64,000 nt of DNA from Vibrio ostreae (lineage in GTDB: Bacteria > Pseudomonadota > Gammaproteobacteria > Enterobacterales > Vibrionaceae): the NCBI RefSeq assembly GCF_019226825.1, contig NZ_CP076643.1, forward strand, positions 1,860,001 to 1,924,000, read 5' to 3'. The translations under genes and the position numbers were made by a program. How positions within the stretch are numbered: position 1 is the first letter of the stretch; each line of letters starts with the position of its first letter. The notes under the pieces are model-generated. The model made no database searches. It was not told the DNA's origin and saw nothing but the letters and a program-made list of their open reading frames with translations. Of this stretch, positions 20,711 through 31,363 are shown one piece after another.

Positions 20711-21354
20711 TTTCCGTTACGGGTTAAAAGCTGAAAGGAAAGGCTGTGACTGAACTGTGGCTGCCTGGTCAGCCGCGCGCTGAGCCTGACCTCGGTGAGC
20801 AGAGCGGTAGCCTGCCCGCCAGCCACACGCCAAGTCATGACCCGAAACTCTGAAACCCGGATTTGGCGCGGTTCAAACAGCGAATAACAATTCCCGCCCC
20901 AGCCGGAGTCCGACGCCTGAAGAAAAGTGAGCGGTGCAGGCTGGGCTTTCTCGCAAAGACGCAGTACTCCCTCTTCACGGTCAAAGCGATACACTACGTT
21001 GCGATAAGCCTGCTCACCATTTTCGGCAACTCGGTACACATAGCCCAGTGATGCCGCATCCGGCCCCGACTGGATGACATGACCGCCATCCAGCAGAGTC
21101 ACGGATCCGCCGCGGTCAAACCCGGCCTGATAGAGATCCTCTTTCAGCACCTGCATAACACTGCTCATAGTCTGCACCAGCAGCAGTTGCTGGCTGCGCT
21201 CTGCGACATAAGCCTGGCCTTTAATCATGACCTGGCTGGTCACGGACAATGCCATCAGCCCGAGTAAAGAGGCCACCATCATTTCGATCAGCGTTACACC
21301 ACGTTGACGTTGCAGGCCGCGATGAAACGGATTAATCACATTTTGGATAGCCAT
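20707..21354 (-). CDS. Type IV minor pilin, PilW-like
   Basis: A 215-aa prepilin. The leader ends in HRGLQRQRG and is followed by VTLIEMMVASLLGLMALSVTSQ, matching PilW (large minor pilin). I place the start at the ATG with GGAGAG five bases upstream (21354); seven extra codons are possible. The 5' end overlaps the fimT 3' end by 23 bp and the 3' end overlaps the PilX-like gene. Confidence 0.78.
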   Translation of the reverse strand: MAIQNVINPFHRGLQRQRGVTLIEMMVASLLGLMALSVTSQVMIKGQAYVAERSQQLLLVQTMSSVMQVLKEDLYQAGFDRGGSVTLLDGGHVIQSGPDAASLGYVYRVAENGEQAYRNVVYRFDREEGVLRLCEKAQPAPLTFLQASDSGWGGNCYSLFEPRQIRVSEFRVMTWRVAGGQATALLTEVRLSARLTRQPQFSHSLSFQLLTRNGK

Positions 21355-21835
21355 AGCTCTCTCCATCCGGCGCACAGACCATCACCCGGCTGGCACCAAA
21401 TGACGTGGTAAGACGCAGCTCCGGAGCCCCTGCACCATCGGGATGAAAATAGAAACTGCCGTTACTGACTTTGCCGCGCACACCATCAAACTGAATCCGG
21501 TCGCGCGCGAAGGTCGCTCTCAGCTTGAGCGCGTGGAACTCGCGGCCATCGAGTACCATTAATCGTTCTCCGCTACCGGGTTCGCTGCTGTCACTCAAAA
21601 TCAGACGCCAGTGACTGTCGTTGTCAGCCTCCCAGACAATATGCCCCCATAAATCGCGGTTACGCAGTACAGCCTCGGATTTGGCGTGCTGGATGAAGCC
21701 CTGTAACTGCCCCGCCAGAGAACGTATTGTTTCCCGGCCGGTCACCTGGCTGAAATCGGGTATCGCTGCCGCCAGTAAAATGCTCAGCATCACTACCGTT
21801 ATCAGCAGTTCTAGCAAACTAAATCCGCGAACCAT
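21332..21835 (-). CDS. Type IV minor pilin, FimT/GspH-like
   Basis: First gene of the leftward minor pilin set. From the ATG at 21835 (GAGG nine bases upstream) it has a very short leader MVRG before FSLLELLITVVMLSILLAAAIPDF, then the GspH/FimT body (IRSLAGQLQGFIQHAKSEAVLRN). About 167 aa. An in-frame start five codons upstream would give a longer leader. FimT-type minor pilins in naturally competent bacteria bind DNA at the pilus tip; whether this one does is not shown by the sequence. Confidence 0.78.
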   Translation of the reverse strand: MVRGFSLLELLITVVMLSILLAAAIPDFSQVTGRETIRSLAGQLQGFIQHAKSEAVLRNRDLWGHIVWEADNDSHWRLILSDSSEPGSGERLMVLDGREFHALKLRATFARDRIQFDGVRGKVSNGSFYFHPDGAGAPELRLTTSFGASRVMVCAPDGESYGYPKCD

Positions 21836-21932
21836 TTCCAAGAACCTCATGCAATCAGAGAGAGAACCCATAACCCGTCTTGCTATCAGGCTAACAAGTT
21901 TCACAATGGGCTGAATATAGACAGGAAAAGCG

Positions 21933-22370
21933 ATGGAAATGATTCGAATAAATAACTGCAACAGAGGACAAAGCAACATTCAGGGTATGACGCTGATCGA
22001 ATTGATCCTGGCGATGGCACTGCTGCTGATACTCTCAGCCCTGACCTATCCGCTCTATGCTGACCATATGCAGCGCGCGCACCGCGGCCTGGCTCTGAGT
22101 GACATGACCCGGATTCAGTTGCAGCTTGAGACCAGTTACCGCAACGGCTATCACCGCCAGGAGATATTTAACGCCGGCCACTGCCTGCTGTGCGAATCAG
22201 ACCCAAACCGGTATCAGATAGGACTGGAGCTGTCTGAAGGTGGTTATCTGATTTATGCCACACCGCAAACACAAACTGAGCAGAACAGCGACAGGTGCGA
22301 CGGACAGCTCTATACCCGGCTGACACTCAGCAGCCAGGGCGAACGTGAGCCCGTTGCCTGCTGGCGCTGA
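21933..22370 (+). CDS. Type IV minor pilin, PilE-like
   Basis: A 145-aa prepilin. The leader ends in NIQG and is followed by MTLIELILAMALLLILSALTYPLY (Glu at +5). The C-terminal half has a cysteine-containing region (GHCLLCESDPNRY, later DRCDGQ and VACWR) resembling the PilE disulfide loop. It is transcribed divergently from the fimT-pilW-pilX-pilV set, so the five genes form one functional cluster around a shared promoter region of ~100 bp. Confidence 0.78.
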   Translation: MEMIRINNCNRGQSNIQGMTLIELILAMALLLILSALTYPLYADHMQRAHRGLALSDMTRIQLQLETSYRNGYHRQEIFNAGHCLLCESDPNRYQIGLELSEGGYLIYATPQTQTEQNSDRCDGQLYTRLTLSSQGEREPVACWR

Positions 22371-22381
22371 TCACCAGGCAC

Positions 22382-22406
22382 AAAAAAGGCCTGCAATGCA
22401 GGCCTT
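22382..22406. terminator. Intrinsic terminator, dnaJ/PilE-like convergence
   Basis: AAGGCCTGC / GCAGGCCTT with a T6 run on the minus strand, so it mainly serves dnaJ; on the plus strand the tail is TTGTT and weaker. Confidence 0.8.
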
Positions 22407-22500
22407 GTTAATTCTCGCTTTAAGCTAATCACTATCATTTTACTTAATCACGATCGGTTTAACAGGTTACCGGATTAACTTAACGAATAATATGTTCAGC

Positions 22501-23652
22501 TTAGCTGGTCAGATCGTCGAAGAATTTCTTCACACCGTTGAAGAAGCCTTCCGATTTTGGCTTATGCTTATTAGCCGCTTCGCCACCGCAAGACTCTTCC
22601 AGCTCACGCAGCAGCTCTTTCTGACGCGCGCTCAGTTTCACCGGAGTTTCGACAACCAGCTTGACGATCAGGTCACCAACCGCACCACCGCGCACACTCT
22701 TCACGCCTTTACCGCGCATGCGGAACATACGACCGGTCTGAGTCTCTTCCGGCACTTTGAGGTTCACACGGCCATCCAGTGTTGGCACTTCGACTTCACC
22801 GCCCAAGGCTGCCATCGCAAAGCTGACCGGTACTTCACAGTACAGGTTATTGCCTTCACGTTCGAAAATATTGTGCTCTTTAACGTGCACCTGTACGTAC
22901 AGATCGCCCGCCGGAGCGCCCATTTCCCCGGCTTCACCTTCACCGGCCAGACGGATACGGTCACCGGTATCCACACCTGCCGGGATCTTCACATTCAGCG
23001 TCTTGGTCTGCTGCTTACGGCCCTGGCCATGGCAAGAATCACAAGGATCTTTGATGATTTTGCCTTTACCGTGACAGGTCGGACAGGTTTGCTGCACAGC
23101 AAAGAAGCCCTGACGCATCTGTACCTGGCCGTGGCCATGACAGGTGCCACAGGTCTGAGCCGAGGTGCCTTTCTTCGCTCCAGAACCGTCACAGCTGTCA
23201 CAGTGCACCAGAGTCGGAACCTGGATCTCTTTCGAAACGCCACGCACGGCCTCTTCCAGAGTCAGTTCCATGTTGTAACGCAGGTCAGCGCCACGCTGCG
23301 GACGCGGAGAACCGCCGCCGCGACGGCCACCGCCGAAAATATCACCGAAGACGTCACCGAAAATGTCGCCAAAGTCAGCAGAACCACCGCCGCCGAAACC
23401 GCCGCCGCCAAAGCCGCCACCGCCCTGTTCAAAGGCAGCATGACCATACTGGTCGTACGCCGCTTTCTTCTGTGGATCAGTCAGAATCTCATACGCTTCT
23501 TTTACTTCTTTAAACTTATCCGCAGAGCTGGCCTCACCCTGGTTACGGTCCGGGTGGTATTTCATCGCCAGGCGTTTGTACGCCTTCTTAATATCGCGCT
23601 CAGAGGCATCACGGCTAACGCCTAATACTTCGTAAAAATCACGTTTTGACAT
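22501..23652 (-). CDS. dnaJ: Chaperone DnaJ (Hsp40)
   Basis: DnaJ delivers unfolded substrates to DnaK and stimulates its ATPase. The 383-aa type I protein has a J-domain with HPD (KYHPDRNQG), a Gly/Phe-rich linker (~75-105), four CxxCxGxG zinc motifs ([32 protein letters not shown]) and a C-terminal substrate/dimer domain. It lies 225 bp downstream of dnaK on the same strand, with an intergenic hairpin between them. Confidence 0.98.
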   Translation of the reverse strand: MSKRDFYEVLGVSRDASERDIKKAYKRLAMKYHPDRNQGEASSADKFKEVKEAYEILTDPQKKAAYDQYGHAAFEQGGGGFGGGGFGGGGSADFGDIFGDVFGDIFGGGRRGGGSPRPQRGADLRYNMELTLEEAVRGVSKEIQVPTLVHCDSCDGSGAKKGTSAQTCGTCHGHGQVQMRQGFFAVQQTCPTCHGKGKIIKDPCDSCHGQGRKQQTKTLNVKIPAGVDTGDRIRLAGEGEAGEMGAPAGDLYVQVHVKEHNIFEREGNNLYCEVPVSFAMAALGGEVEVPTLDGRVNLKVPEETQTGRMFRMRGKGVKSVRGGAVGDLIVKLVVETPVKLSARQKELLRELEESCGGEAANKHKPKSEGFFNGVKKFFDDLTS

Positions 23653-23833
23653 GTTCTAGGTCACCAATCTGTTACTGCAAACGACGTGGTTACGCCGCTT
23701 GGTGTTTGTATCGACATAGTTAAAGAATCTAGGCCCTAGGATCCTTAACTAAGTCGACAAATTTACGGGCGTAAGAGTTTCCCCCAACGCCCGCATCGAA
23801 CTTCGTGTTTCCCGTGAGGGAAGAGTCGAAGAT

Positions 23834-23867
23834 GAAGGGCCTGAATTGTACAAATTCAAGCCCCTTC
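23834..23867. other. dnaK-dnaJ intergenic hairpin
   Basis: GAAGGGCCTGAATT pairs with AATTCAAGCCCCTTC (one bulge) around a 5-nt loop just after the dnaK stop. No T-run follows on the minus strand, so it is more likely a partial attenuator or mRNA stabiliser that sets the DnaK:DnaJ ratio than a full terminator. Confidence 0.55.
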
Positions 23868-23877
23868 AGACAAAGAA

Positions 23878-25791
23878 TTATTTCTTGTCGTCTTTCACTT
23901 CTTCAAACTCGGCGTCAACCACGTCGTCATCTTGCGATGCTGACTGCTGACCAGCATCAGCGCCTTGCTGTGCCTGAGCTTTCTGCTGAGCAATTTCCAT
24001 CAGTTTCTGAGAAGCCGTCATCAGCGCTTGAACTTTCGCGTCGATTTCTGCTTTATCTTCACCGCGTTTCGCTGTTTCCAGCTCGTTCAGTGCAGCTTCG
24101 ATTTTCTCTTTCTCGTCTGCTGGCAGAGCGTCACCCGCTTCTTCGATTTGCTTACGAGTACCGTGGATCAGTTGGTCAGCCTGGTTGCGTGCAGTGGCCA
24201 ACTCTTCGAACTTTTTGTCCGCTTCTTTGTTAGCTTCTGCTTCCTGAACCATTTTCTCGATGTCTTCATCGCTCAGACCACCAGATGCCTGGATAGTGAT
24301 GTTCTGCTCTTTACCCGTTTGCTTATCTTTCGCTGATACATGCAGGATACCGTCCGCATCCAGGTCGAAGGTTACTTCGATCTGTGGCATACCACGTGGT
24401 GCAGCTTGGATGCCTTCCAGGTTGAACTGACCCAGAGACTTGTTGTAAGTCGCCTGTTTGCGCTCACCTTGCAGTACGTGGATAGTTACTGCGTTCTGGT
24501 TATCTTCTGCCGTTGAGAACACCTGGTTCGCTTTAGTAGGAATCGTGGTGTTTTTCTCAATCAGCTTAGTCATTACACCACCCATCGTCTCGATACCCAG
24601 AGACAGTGGCGTTACGTCCAGCAGCAGTACGTCTTTCACGTCACCCGCCAGTACGCCACCTTGAACTGCAGCACCAACCGCTACGGCTTCATCAGGGTTC
24701 ACGTCACGACGTGCTTCTTTACCAAAGAAGTCAGCCACTTTCTTCTGAACCATAGGCATACGAGTCTGACCACCCACCAGGATAACGTCAGTGATGTCTT
24801 TCACAGACAGGTCAGCATCCGCCAGTGCCACTTTCAGTGGTTCCAGAGAACGTTGTACCAGGTCTTCAACCAGAGATTCCAGTTTCGCACGCGTCACTTT
24901 AACGTTCATGTGCTTAGGACCCGTCGCGTCTGCAGTGATGTACGGCAGGTTCACGTCGGTTTGCTGTGCAGAAGACAGTTCGATCTTCGCTTTCTCTGCC
25001 GCTTCTTTCAGACGCTGCATCGCTAGCGGATCGTTTTTCAGGTTGATGCCTTGTTCTTTGTTGAACTCTTCAACCAGGTAGTTGATCATGCGGTTGTCGA
25101 AGTCTTCACCACCCAGGTGAGTGTCACCGTTGGTTGCCAGAACTTCGAACGTTTTCTCGCCTTCAACTTCATCGATCTCGATGATTGAAATATCGAATGT
25201 ACCACCACCCAGGTCGTATACCGCGATAGTGCGGTCGCCGCCTTGTTTGTCCAGACCGTAAGCCAGAGCAGCTGCAGTCGGTTCGTTGATGATACGTTTT
25301 ACTTCAAGACCTGCGATACGGCCAGCATCTTTGGTTGCCTGACGCTGTGCATCGTTGAAGTAAGCTGGAACTGTGATAACCGCGCCGGTTACTTTCTCGC
25401 CCAGGTAATCTTCAGCCGTTTTCTTCATTTTTTTCAGAACTTCAGCTGAAACCTGTGGCGCTGCCATTTTCTGGCCTTTCGCTTCGACCCAAGCGTCACC
25501 GTTGTCTGCCTTGACGATTTTGTAAGGCATGATAGAGATGTCACGTTGTACTTCTTCGTCTTCATAACGACGACCAATCAGACGTTTGATTGCGAACAGC
25601 GTGTTTTCTGGGTTGGTTACAGCTTGACGTTTCGCTGGTTGACCAACTAGCGTTTCACCATCTGTGTACGCAATAATAGAAGGTGTTGTACGCTCACCCT
25701 CAGCATTTTCAATTACGCGAGGTTTGTCGCCGTCAAGCACAGCAACACATGAGTTAGTAGTACCTAAGTCAATACCAATGATCTTACCCAT
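23878..25791 (-). CDS. dnaK: Molecular chaperone DnaK (Hsp70)
   Basis: The 637-aa Hsp70. The nucleotide-binding domain starts [18 protein letters not shown], with phosphate loops [15 protein letters not shown] and [15 protein letters not shown]. The linker is [16 protein letters not shown], followed by the beta-sandwich substrate domain and a helical lid. The C-terminus is acidic, ending [14 protein letters not shown] (EEVKDD-type tail). Two sigma-32-like promoters lie upstream (25838-25940). Confidence 0.98.
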   Translation of the reverse strand: MGKIIGIDLGTTNSCVAVLDGDKPRVIENAEGERTTPSIIAYTDGETLVGQPAKRQAVTNPENTLFAIKRLIGRRYEDEEVQRDISIMPYKIVKADNGDAWVEAKGQKMAAPQVSAEVLKKMKKTAEDYLGEKVTGAVITVPAYFNDAQRQATKDAGRIAGLEVKRIINEPTAAALAYGLDKQGGDRTIAVYDLGGGTFDISIIEIDEVEGEKTFEVLATNGDTHLGGEDFDNRMINYLVEEFNKEQGINLKNDPLAMQRLKEAAEKAKIELSSAQQTDVNLPYITADATGPKHMNVKVTRAKLESLVEDLVQRSLEPLKVALADADLSVKDITDVILVGGQTRMPMVQKKVADFFGKEARRDVNPDEAVAVGAAVQGGVLAGDVKDVLLLDVTPLSLGIETMGGVMTKLIEKNTTIPTKANQVFSTAEDNQNAVTIHVLQGERKQATYNKSLGQFNLEGIQAAPRGMPQIEVTFDLDADGILHVSAKDKQTGKEQNITIQASGGLSDEDIEKMVQEAEANKEADKKFEELATARNQADQLIHGTRKQIEEAGDALPADEKEKIEAALNELETAKRGEDKAEIDAKVQALMTASQKLMEIAQQKAQAQQGADAGQQSASQDDDVVDAEFEEVKDDKK

Positions 25792-25837
25792 CAGGCTATC
25801 TCCGAATAAATTCTATGTTCGTTTTGCTATACCCCTT

Positions 25838-25865
25838 ATGTGGGGGTAGAGAATCGGGTTTCAAC
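25838..25865 (-). promoter_or_regulatory. Sigma-32 promoter of dnaK (proximal)
   Basis: On the minus strand GTTGAA (25860-25865), 13 bp, then CCCCCACAT (25838-25846), close to the heat-shock consensus CTTGAA-N13-15-CCCCATnT. Confidence 0.7.
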
Positions 25866-25912
25866 CCTGCTCACCAACAAAAACGTTGATGTTTGTTTCT
25901 CGTATGCCCCAT

Positions 25913-25940
25913 AGATAAGGGCGGCAAGAGCCTTTTCAAG
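25913..25940 (-). promoter_or_regulatory. Sigma-32 promoter of dnaK (distal)
   Basis: On the minus strand CTTGAA (25935-25940; perfect -35), 13 bp, then CCCTTATCT (25913-25921). It precedes the proximal one by 75 bp; tandem heat-shock promoters are usual for dnaK. Confidence 0.65.
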
Positions 25941-26010
25941 GGCCAAAATAAAAAAAGTTTTAATTTTTCTCGCTCTGACGTGGCAAATCGCCGTTTCTGG
26001 CCAATAAAAA

Positions 26011-26032
26011 AGCGAAGCCGCTAGGCTTCGCT
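26011..26032 (-). terminator. Intrinsic terminator after the symporter gene
   Basis: AGCGAAGCC / GGCTTCGCT with a T6 run on the minus strand; insulates dnaK from the upstream symporter. Confidence 0.85.
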
Positions 26033-26073
26033 CTGAAATATAAACAGATTATATCGCTCTGCAGCACGCTGTT

Positions 26074-27345
26074 TTAGCGTGATTCTGTTGCCAGTTCACC
26101 GTCCGCTTGTTGTGCAGCCAGCGCGCCTTCACTTTTGGCCACGATGGTGTTAACCGCCGTATCACCCACCACGTTAGATGAGGTACAGAACATATCGTTG
26201 ATCCGGTCGACCGCAGCGATGATCGCCAGACCTTCTGGTGGCAGGCCCAGTTGGTGCAGCAATACACCGACCATCACCACACCGCCGCCCGGAACACCGC
26301 CGGCACCAATCGACAGCAGCAGAATCGTCAAACCCAGAGTAAAGATATCGGCCAAGTTAATCGGCTGGCCAAACGCGTTGGCAACAAAAATGGTCGCCAG
26401 CGCAATATAAATAGACACACCGGACATGTTCATGGTCGCGCCAAGCGGCACACCGAAACCGGCTACCGATTTTGACACTTGCAGCTTTTCAGTCAGGGTA
26501 CGCATCGTCACCGGGATGGTGGCATTTGAGCTGGCGGTCGAAAGCGAGAACAGTACCTGCTCACGGGTCGCGCGCAAAAATTGCTTCGGTGAAACGCTGG
26601 TTGTCATGCCGACGACCACCGGATAGAAGACAAAAATCCAGAACACCAGCATCACTACCACCAGGGCCACATAACCGGCGACCGAGAACAAGGTATGCGC
26701 ATCCAGCGTCGCACCCAGTTGAGTCATCAGGGCAAATACACCGTATGGTGCCAGGCTCATCACCAGACCGACCAGCTTCATCATGATTTCATTGGCCATT
26801 TTAAAAGTACGGATCGCAGGGCCACCACGAGAGTCCAGGGCCTGAATGGCCAGACCGGTCAGAATCGCCATAAAAATAATTTGCAGCATGTCACCGTTAG
26901 CAAACGCCTGTACCGGGTTACTCGGTACAATGTTTACCACCAGCGAGAAAATGTCCGGCGTTTCTGTTGTGGTCAGCTTAACAGCCTGCGCAACCGTCCC
27001 GGCCAGATTCGCATCCGCCCCCGGCTGGAAAATCATGCCAACGGTCAGTGCCGCCGTAATCGCAATAATGGTGTTAACCAGGTAAAGCGCGAAAGTTTTG
27101 GTTCCCAGACGTCCAAAAGCCGAGATGTCTTTCAGGTCAACAATACCGCATACGATCGATACGTAAACCAGTGGCACCACCAGCAATTTGATCAGAGAAA
27201 CAAACATCCCGCCTGCGCCTTCTGCAGCGCCAAGCAGATATACATCAAACAGGGCAACGCCCGAAAAAAGATACTGAATACCGGTGCCGAGCACCAAACC
27301 AGCAAATAAACCTAAAAAGATTTTTGTTGAGAGCGATTTATCCAT
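26074..27345 (-). CDS. Dicarboxylate/amino acid:cation symporter (DAACS family)
   Basis: A 423-aa inner membrane transporter of the GltP/SstT/DctA family. The serine-rich hairpin is FSLSTASSNATIPVTM, followed by GFGVPLGATMNMSGVSIYI (NMSG in place of the usual NMDG) and the HP2 region SIGAGGVPGGGVVM. Later DRINDMFCTSSNVVGDT carries the substrate-binding Asp/Asn pattern. It probably couples Na+ or H+ to uptake of glutamate, aspartate, serine or C4-dicarboxylates; the substrate cannot be decided. It sits between grpE and dnaK with its own terminator. Confidence 0.88.
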   Translation of the reverse strand: MDKSLSTKIFLGLFAGLVLGTGIQYLFSGVALFDVYLLGAAEGAGGMFVSLIKLLVVPLVYVSIVCGIVDLKDISAFGRLGTKTFALYLVNTIIAITAALTVGMIFQPGADANLAGTVAQAVKLTTTETPDIFSLVVNIVPSNPVQAFANGDMLQIIFMAILTGLAIQALDSRGGPAIRTFKMANEIMMKLVGLVMSLAPYGVFALMTQLGATLDAHTLFSVAGYVALVVVMLVFWIFVFYPVVVGMTTSVSPKQFLRATREQVLFSLSTASSNATIPVTMRTLTEKLQVSKSVAGFGVPLGATMNMSGVSIYIALATIFVANAFGQPINLADIFTLGLTILLLSIGAGGVPGGGVVMVGVLLHQLGLPPEGLAIIAAVDRINDMFCTSSNVVGDTAVNTIVAKSEGALAAQQADGELATESR

Positions 27346-27687
27346 CGTTCCACTCCAGATTGTTGTGTTGAGTATTTCTAGTTATACAGCCGTTTATGTC
27401 ACACATTGTGCAAAACGTGCGCGCATCATACACAGCAAACCAACAATCCAAAGCATTTGTTTACAAAAATGTTACATTGAGCAAGTTAGAATAATGGCCA
27501 TTTTTTAGCCATCAATCCCGTATTAAACTCTAATCGGTTGTTTTTAGTGTTATTTCTATTATTAATTAGCAATTAATAATAGAAAGCCATACGCAACAGT
27601 GAGTTACTGCACTGTTAGGCATAAAAAAGAGAGACATTCGTCTCTCTTTCTTTACTTGATTGTCATAGCCGTTATGGCAGATGATGC
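27346..27687. other. Symporter promoter region
   Basis: 342 bp without a gene. It holds the grpE terminator (27626-27649) and the AT-rich upstream region of the symporter gene. A half CRP-like site (TGTGACATAA on the minus strand near 27390-27400) is visible, but its other half is poor, so I do not call it. Confidence 0.5.
27626..27649 (-). terminator. Intrinsic terminator after grpE
   Basis: AAAGAGAGAC / GTCTCTCTTT with a T-run on the minus strand, about 40 bp beyond the grpE stop. Confidence 0.85.
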
Positions 27688-28299
27688 TTATTTAGCAACC
27701 ATTACCATCGCCGGACGTACAACACGACCATTCAGCTCATAACCTTTTTGCATTACAAACATCACTGTATTTGATGCATGGTCAGGGCTTTCCTGAATCG
27801 ACATCGCCTGGTGCAGCTCCGGATTGAACACTTCACCTTCCGGGTTGATCTCTTTCAGACCAAATTTAGCAATCGTGTCGACGAACGTTTTATGAGTAAG
27901 CTCAACGCCTTCCAGAATCGGTTTAATCGCTTCTACTTCACTATCAGCCGACTGAATTGCGCGCTCCAGGTTATCAATCACCGGCAGCAGCTCTTCAGCA
28001 AAACGGCTCAGCGCGAATTTACGTGCTTTGTCGATTTCCTGCTCGCTGCGGCGGCGCATGTTTTCCACTTCAGCACGGGCACGCAGCACGGCATCCTGCT
28101 GCTCTTTAACACGCTCTTCGCTGGTCAGCAAAGCGGCTTCCAGTTGAGCGATCTTTGCTTCTTTCTCATCAAGTTCGTCTGCAGAGTCAGCGCCTTGATT
28201 CCAATCGATATCAGCATCAGTGCCTACGGCTTCCGCTTCAGTTTGTACCGCGTCTTGCTGCAGCTCTTCGTCTTTCATCTTGTTTTCTTCGTTGCTCAT
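27688..28299 (-). CDS. grpE: Nucleotide exchange factor GrpE
   Basis: GrpE promotes ADP release from DnaK. The 203-aa protein has an acidic, Gln/Glu-rich N-terminus, a long coiled coil (~45-110, [22 protein letters not shown] onward) and the C-terminal beta domain with the family signature [22 protein letters not shown]. It is monocistronic with its own terminator, divergent from nadK. I see no clear sigma-32 promoter right upstream. Confidence 0.95.
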   Translation of the reverse strand: MSNEENKMKDEELQQDAVQTEAEAVGTDADIDWNQGADSADELDEKEAKIAQLEAALLTSEERVKEQQDAVLRARAEVENMRRRSEQEIDKARKFALSRFAEELLPVIDNLERAIQSADSEVEAIKPILEGVELTHKTFVDTIAKFGLKEINPEGEVFNPELHQAMSIQESPDHASNTVMFVMQKGYELNGRVVRPAMVMVAK

Positions 28300-28526
28300 G
28301 ATATCTCCAGAACTCTTATCACTTATGTGCTAAGGAGTTGAAATGCTTATGAGATTATTACTGTTTTCCTCAGTAAGTCGCTGATAATGACGACCTGGTC
28401 TAATATTTGACCGGAAAACCGCAATAAGCCCTCGTTTCCTGACACAAAAATTCGCATAAAAGCGTAACTTGCCTTTATTATGGGGATGAAGAATTCTGAT
28501 TCAAGCCTAATTCGGTTGGAAAACTT

Positions 28527-29411
28527 ATGAAAAACCCATTTGAAGTGATCGCCATCATTGGTAAACCCCGGGATCAACAAGCAATTCAGACACATAAAGA
28601 TCTCTACCATTGGTTAACTTCTTTAGGTAAGTCCGTGTTTATCGATGATCGGTTGCGTGACATCCTGACCGATATCCCCGGAGACCACTTTGCCAGTCTG
28701 ATTGAACTGGGCAAGCATGCTGACCTCGGCATCGTTGTCGGTGGTGACGGCAACATGCTCGGAGCCGCACGTGTCCTTTCGCGCTTCGATATTTCGGTTA
28801 TCGGCGTCAACCGCGGTAACCTTGGCTTTTTAACCGACCTCAATCCGGAAGATTTTCAGGATCGTCTGATTGATGTCCTCGCCGGCAACTATCTGGAAGA
28901 AGAACGTTTTCTGCTAGAAGCAGAAATTCACCGCCACGGCCAGGTGAAAAGCCAGAATGCAGCCCTCAACGAAGCGGTGCTGCACCCGGGAAAAATCGCT
29001 CATATGATTGAATTTGAAGTCTACATCGACAACAATTTTGCGTTTTCCCAGCGCTCAGACGGCCTGATCATTTCGACTCCGACCGGATCTACCGCCTATT
29101 CACTCTCCGGCGGAGGCCCAATTTTGTCGCCGAGCCTGAATGCCATCACTCTGGTCCCTATGTTCCCGCATACCCTCTCATCCCGCCCATTGGTCGTTGA
29201 CGGCAAGCGCCATATCAAGCTGATTGTCTCGCCAGATAATCGGGGCACGCAGGAAATCAGCTGTGACGGCCAGGTATCCCTACCAGTGTCACCTGGAGAT
29301 GAAATCCATATTTATCAGAGCCCTAACGTGCTGAAACTGATTCATCCGCAAGACTACAGCTATTACCATGTATTGCGAAATAAGCTCGGCTGGTCGAGTA
29401 AATTGTTCTAA
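28527..29411 (+). CDS. nadK: NAD(+) kinase
   Basis: NadK phosphorylates NAD+ to NADP+. The 294-aa protein has the GGDGNML motif ([16 protein letters not shown]), the [11 protein letters not shown] segment, and the conserved [16 protein letters not shown] nucleotide/catalytic region. Divergent from grpE and upstream of recN, as in other gammaproteobacteria. Confidence 0.96.
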   Translation: MKNPFEVIAIIGKPRDQQAIQTHKDLYHWLTSLGKSVFIDDRLRDILTDIPGDHFASLIELGKHADLGIVVGGDGNMLGAARVLSRFDISVIGVNRGNLGFLTDLNPEDFQDRLIDVLAGNYLEEERFLLEAEIHRHGQVKSQNAALNEAVLHPGKIAHMIEFEVYIDNNFAFSQRSDGLIISTPTGSTAYSLSGGGPILSPSLNAITLVPMFPHTLSSRPLVVDGKRHIKLIVSPDNRGTQEISCDGQVSLPVSPGDEIHIYQSPNVLKLIHPQDYSYYHVLRNKLGWSSKLF

Positions 29412-29480
29412 AACCAAGATACGCGACCCAGATCACATTTTCTCTCTGGTTAAGCAAAAGATTTCACCTGACCAACTTTA

Positions 29481-29496
29481 CTGTATAAAGAAACAG
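29481..29496. promoter_or_regulatory. LexA box 1 (recN)
   Basis: CTGTATAAAGAAACAG matches the SOS consensus CTG-N10-CAG with the usual AT-rich centre, 50-65 bp before the recN start. Confidence 0.85.
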
Positions 29497-29502
29497 TATA
29501 TA

Positions 29503-29518
29503 CTGTTTTCTTATACAG
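29503..29518. promoter_or_regulatory. LexA box 2 (recN)
   Basis: CTGTTTTCTTATACAG, a second CTG-N10-CAG site, is 22 bp from box 1 (two helical turns), which would allow cooperative LexA repression. Confidence 0.85.
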
Positions 29519-29545
29519 TATTGTTCAATTATACAGGTGCACAAA

Positions 29546-31210
29546 ATGCTGGCTCATCTAAGTGTAAATAATTTTGCGATTGTTAAAGCTCTGCAACTGG
29601 AGCTGTCAAAGGGAATGACCACCATCACCGGTGAAACCGGTGCCGGTAAATCGATTGCCATTGATGCGCTTAGCCTCTGTTTAGGCGGCCGCGCGGAAGC
29701 CAGCATGGTGCGACAAGGTGAAGAAAAAACCGAAGTCAGCGCCGCTTTTGTCCTCGACAATAATATTCACGCCACCCGATGGCTGGAAGATAACGAACTG
29801 CTGGATGGCAAAGACTGCATTCTGCGTCGCACCATCAGCAAAGACGGCCGTTCACGCGCCTTTATTAACGGCAGTCCGGTACCACTTTCTCAGCTAAAAT
29901 CCCTGGGTCAATTGCTGATCAACATCCATGGTCAGCATGCTCACCAGCAACTGATGAAGCCGGAACAACAGCTGGCGATGCTGGATCAATACGCCGGCCA
30001 CGGTGAACTGATGAAAAAGACCCGTCTTGCCTACCAAAACTGGCGTCAGGCCAACAATCAGTTAAAACAGCTGCAAGAGAACAGCCAGCAGAATCTGGCT
30101 CAGCTGCAACTGCTCGAATACCAAATCAAAGAACTGAATGAACTGGCGATCGGCGAAGACGAATACGCTGAGCTGGAGCAGGAGCACAAACGTCTGTCCA
30201 ACAGCGGTGAACTGGCGATGAACTGCCAGCAAGCAATTGAACTGCTCTACGAAGGTGAAGATGTCAACGCGCTTGGCATGCTGCAAAGCGTCAGCCATAC
30301 CCTGATTGAACTGGCTGAAATGGACACAAAACTGGCCGCATTGCCAAATATGATCAGTGAAGCCATGATTCAGCTCGAAGAAGCCAACAATGAACTGCGT
30401 TCCTATCTGGATAATATCGATGTCGATCCGGAGCGCATGGCGTATGTCGAAGAGCGCTACTCACGCATTATGTCCTTGTCACGCAAGCACCATGTCCTGC
30501 CGGAAGAGCTGTATCAGCATCATCAGGATCTGCTGCAGCAAATCGAACAACTCGACTGCTCGGAAGAAAAAATGTCGGAGCTGAAAGAAGAAGTCGGCAA
30601 CAAATACCAGTTACTGGTCAACGTGGCAGAGAAACTGCACAAATCACGCAGCCGCTATGCCAAAGAGCTGGATAAGCTCATCAGCCAGAGCATGCATGAA
30701 CTGAGCATGGAAAAAGCCGAATTCAAAATTGATGTGTGTAATCAGGGCGGCCACCCATCGCCGCTTGGTTTTGACTCAGTGACCTTTCTGGTTTCCACCA
30801 ACCCGGGCCAACCGTTGCAGCCAATCGCCAAAGTTGCGTCCGGCGGTGAACTGTCGCGGATTTCGCTCGCCATCCAGGTGATTACCGCGCAGAAAGTCGA
30901 TACTCCGAGCCTGATTTTCGATGAAGTGGATGTGGGTATCTCAGGCCCGACGGCAGCCGTAGTCGGCAAAATGCTGCGTACCCTGGGCGAGTCCACCCAG
31001 GTCATGTGTGTCACCCACTTACCTCAGGTTGCCGGCTGCGGTCATAACCAGCTGTTTGTCGCTAAACACACCAAAGGCGGCACTACGGAAACCCAGATGG
31101 TTAAGCTTGATAATGAACAACGAGTAGCAGAGCTGGCTCGCCTGCTGGGTGGTAGCCAGATCACAGAATCGACGCTGGCCAATGCCAAAGAGCTGCTCAT
31201 CGCGGCTTAA
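29546..31210 (+). CDS. recN: DNA repair protein RecN
   Basis: RecN is an SMC-like ATPase recruited to double-strand breaks. From the ATG at 29546 it is 554 aa: N-terminal head with Walker A GETGAGKS, coiled-coil arms (~170-230 and ~290-380), then signature [13 protein letters not shown] and Walker [13 protein letters not shown]. The tandem LexA boxes put it in the SOS regulon, where recN is classically among the most strongly induced genes. A GTG three codons upstream is an alternative start. Confidence 0.97.
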   Translation: MLAHLSVNNFAIVKALQLELSKGMTTITGETGAGKSIAIDALSLCLGGRAEASMVRQGEEKTEVSAAFVLDNNIHATRWLEDNELLDGKDCILRRTISKDGRSRAFINGSPVPLSQLKSLGQLLINIHGQHAHQQLMKPEQQLAMLDQYAGHGELMKKTRLAYQNWRQANNQLKQLQENSQQNLAQLQLLEYQIKELNELAIGEDEYAELEQEHKRLSNSGELAMNCQQAIELLYEGEDVNALGMLQSVSHTLIELAEMDTKLAALPNMISEAMIQLEEANNELRSYLDNIDVDPERMAYVEERYSRIMSLSRKHHVLPEELYQHHQDLLQQIEQLDCSEEKMSELKEEVGNKYQLLVNVAEKLHKSRSRYAKELDKLISQSMHELSMEKAEFKIDVCNQGGHPSPLGFDSVTFLVSTNPGQPLQPIAKVASGGELSRISLAIQVITAQKVDTPSLIFDEVDVGISGPTAAVVGKMLRTLGESTQVMCVTHLPQVAGCGHNQLFVAKHTKGGTTETQMVKLDNEQRVAELARLLGGSQITESTLANAKELLIAA

Positions 31211-31273
31211 TCGACAAAATTTGCTAATTTTTGTTCACGCTTTGCAACCTAATTCAAAATTCGCAGTCATAAA

Positions 31274-31316
31274 AAGCTCAGGGAGAGTGTGAAGTTTTTA
31301 CTTCTGCCCTGAGCTT
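31274..31316 (+). terminator. Terminator-like hairpin after recN
   Basis: AAGCTCAGGG / CCCTGAGCTT (10 bp perfect) with a long loop that itself can pair (GAAG/CTTC); a weak T tail (GTTTA). Confidence 0.65.
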
Positions 31317-31363
31317 GTTTATTATCACCCCAGTTTTGAGTTTGATCAGCAGTAGAATTGAAT

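Noticed and set aside
22492..23625. 377-codon plus-strand open frame opposite dnaJ
   Set aside because: Exact antisense of dnaJ with repetitive Thr/Ala/His-rich product; explained by dnaJ codon bias.
27380..27410. CRP site before the symporter gene
   Set aside because: Only one half (TGTGACAT) fits; the other half deviates too much to call.
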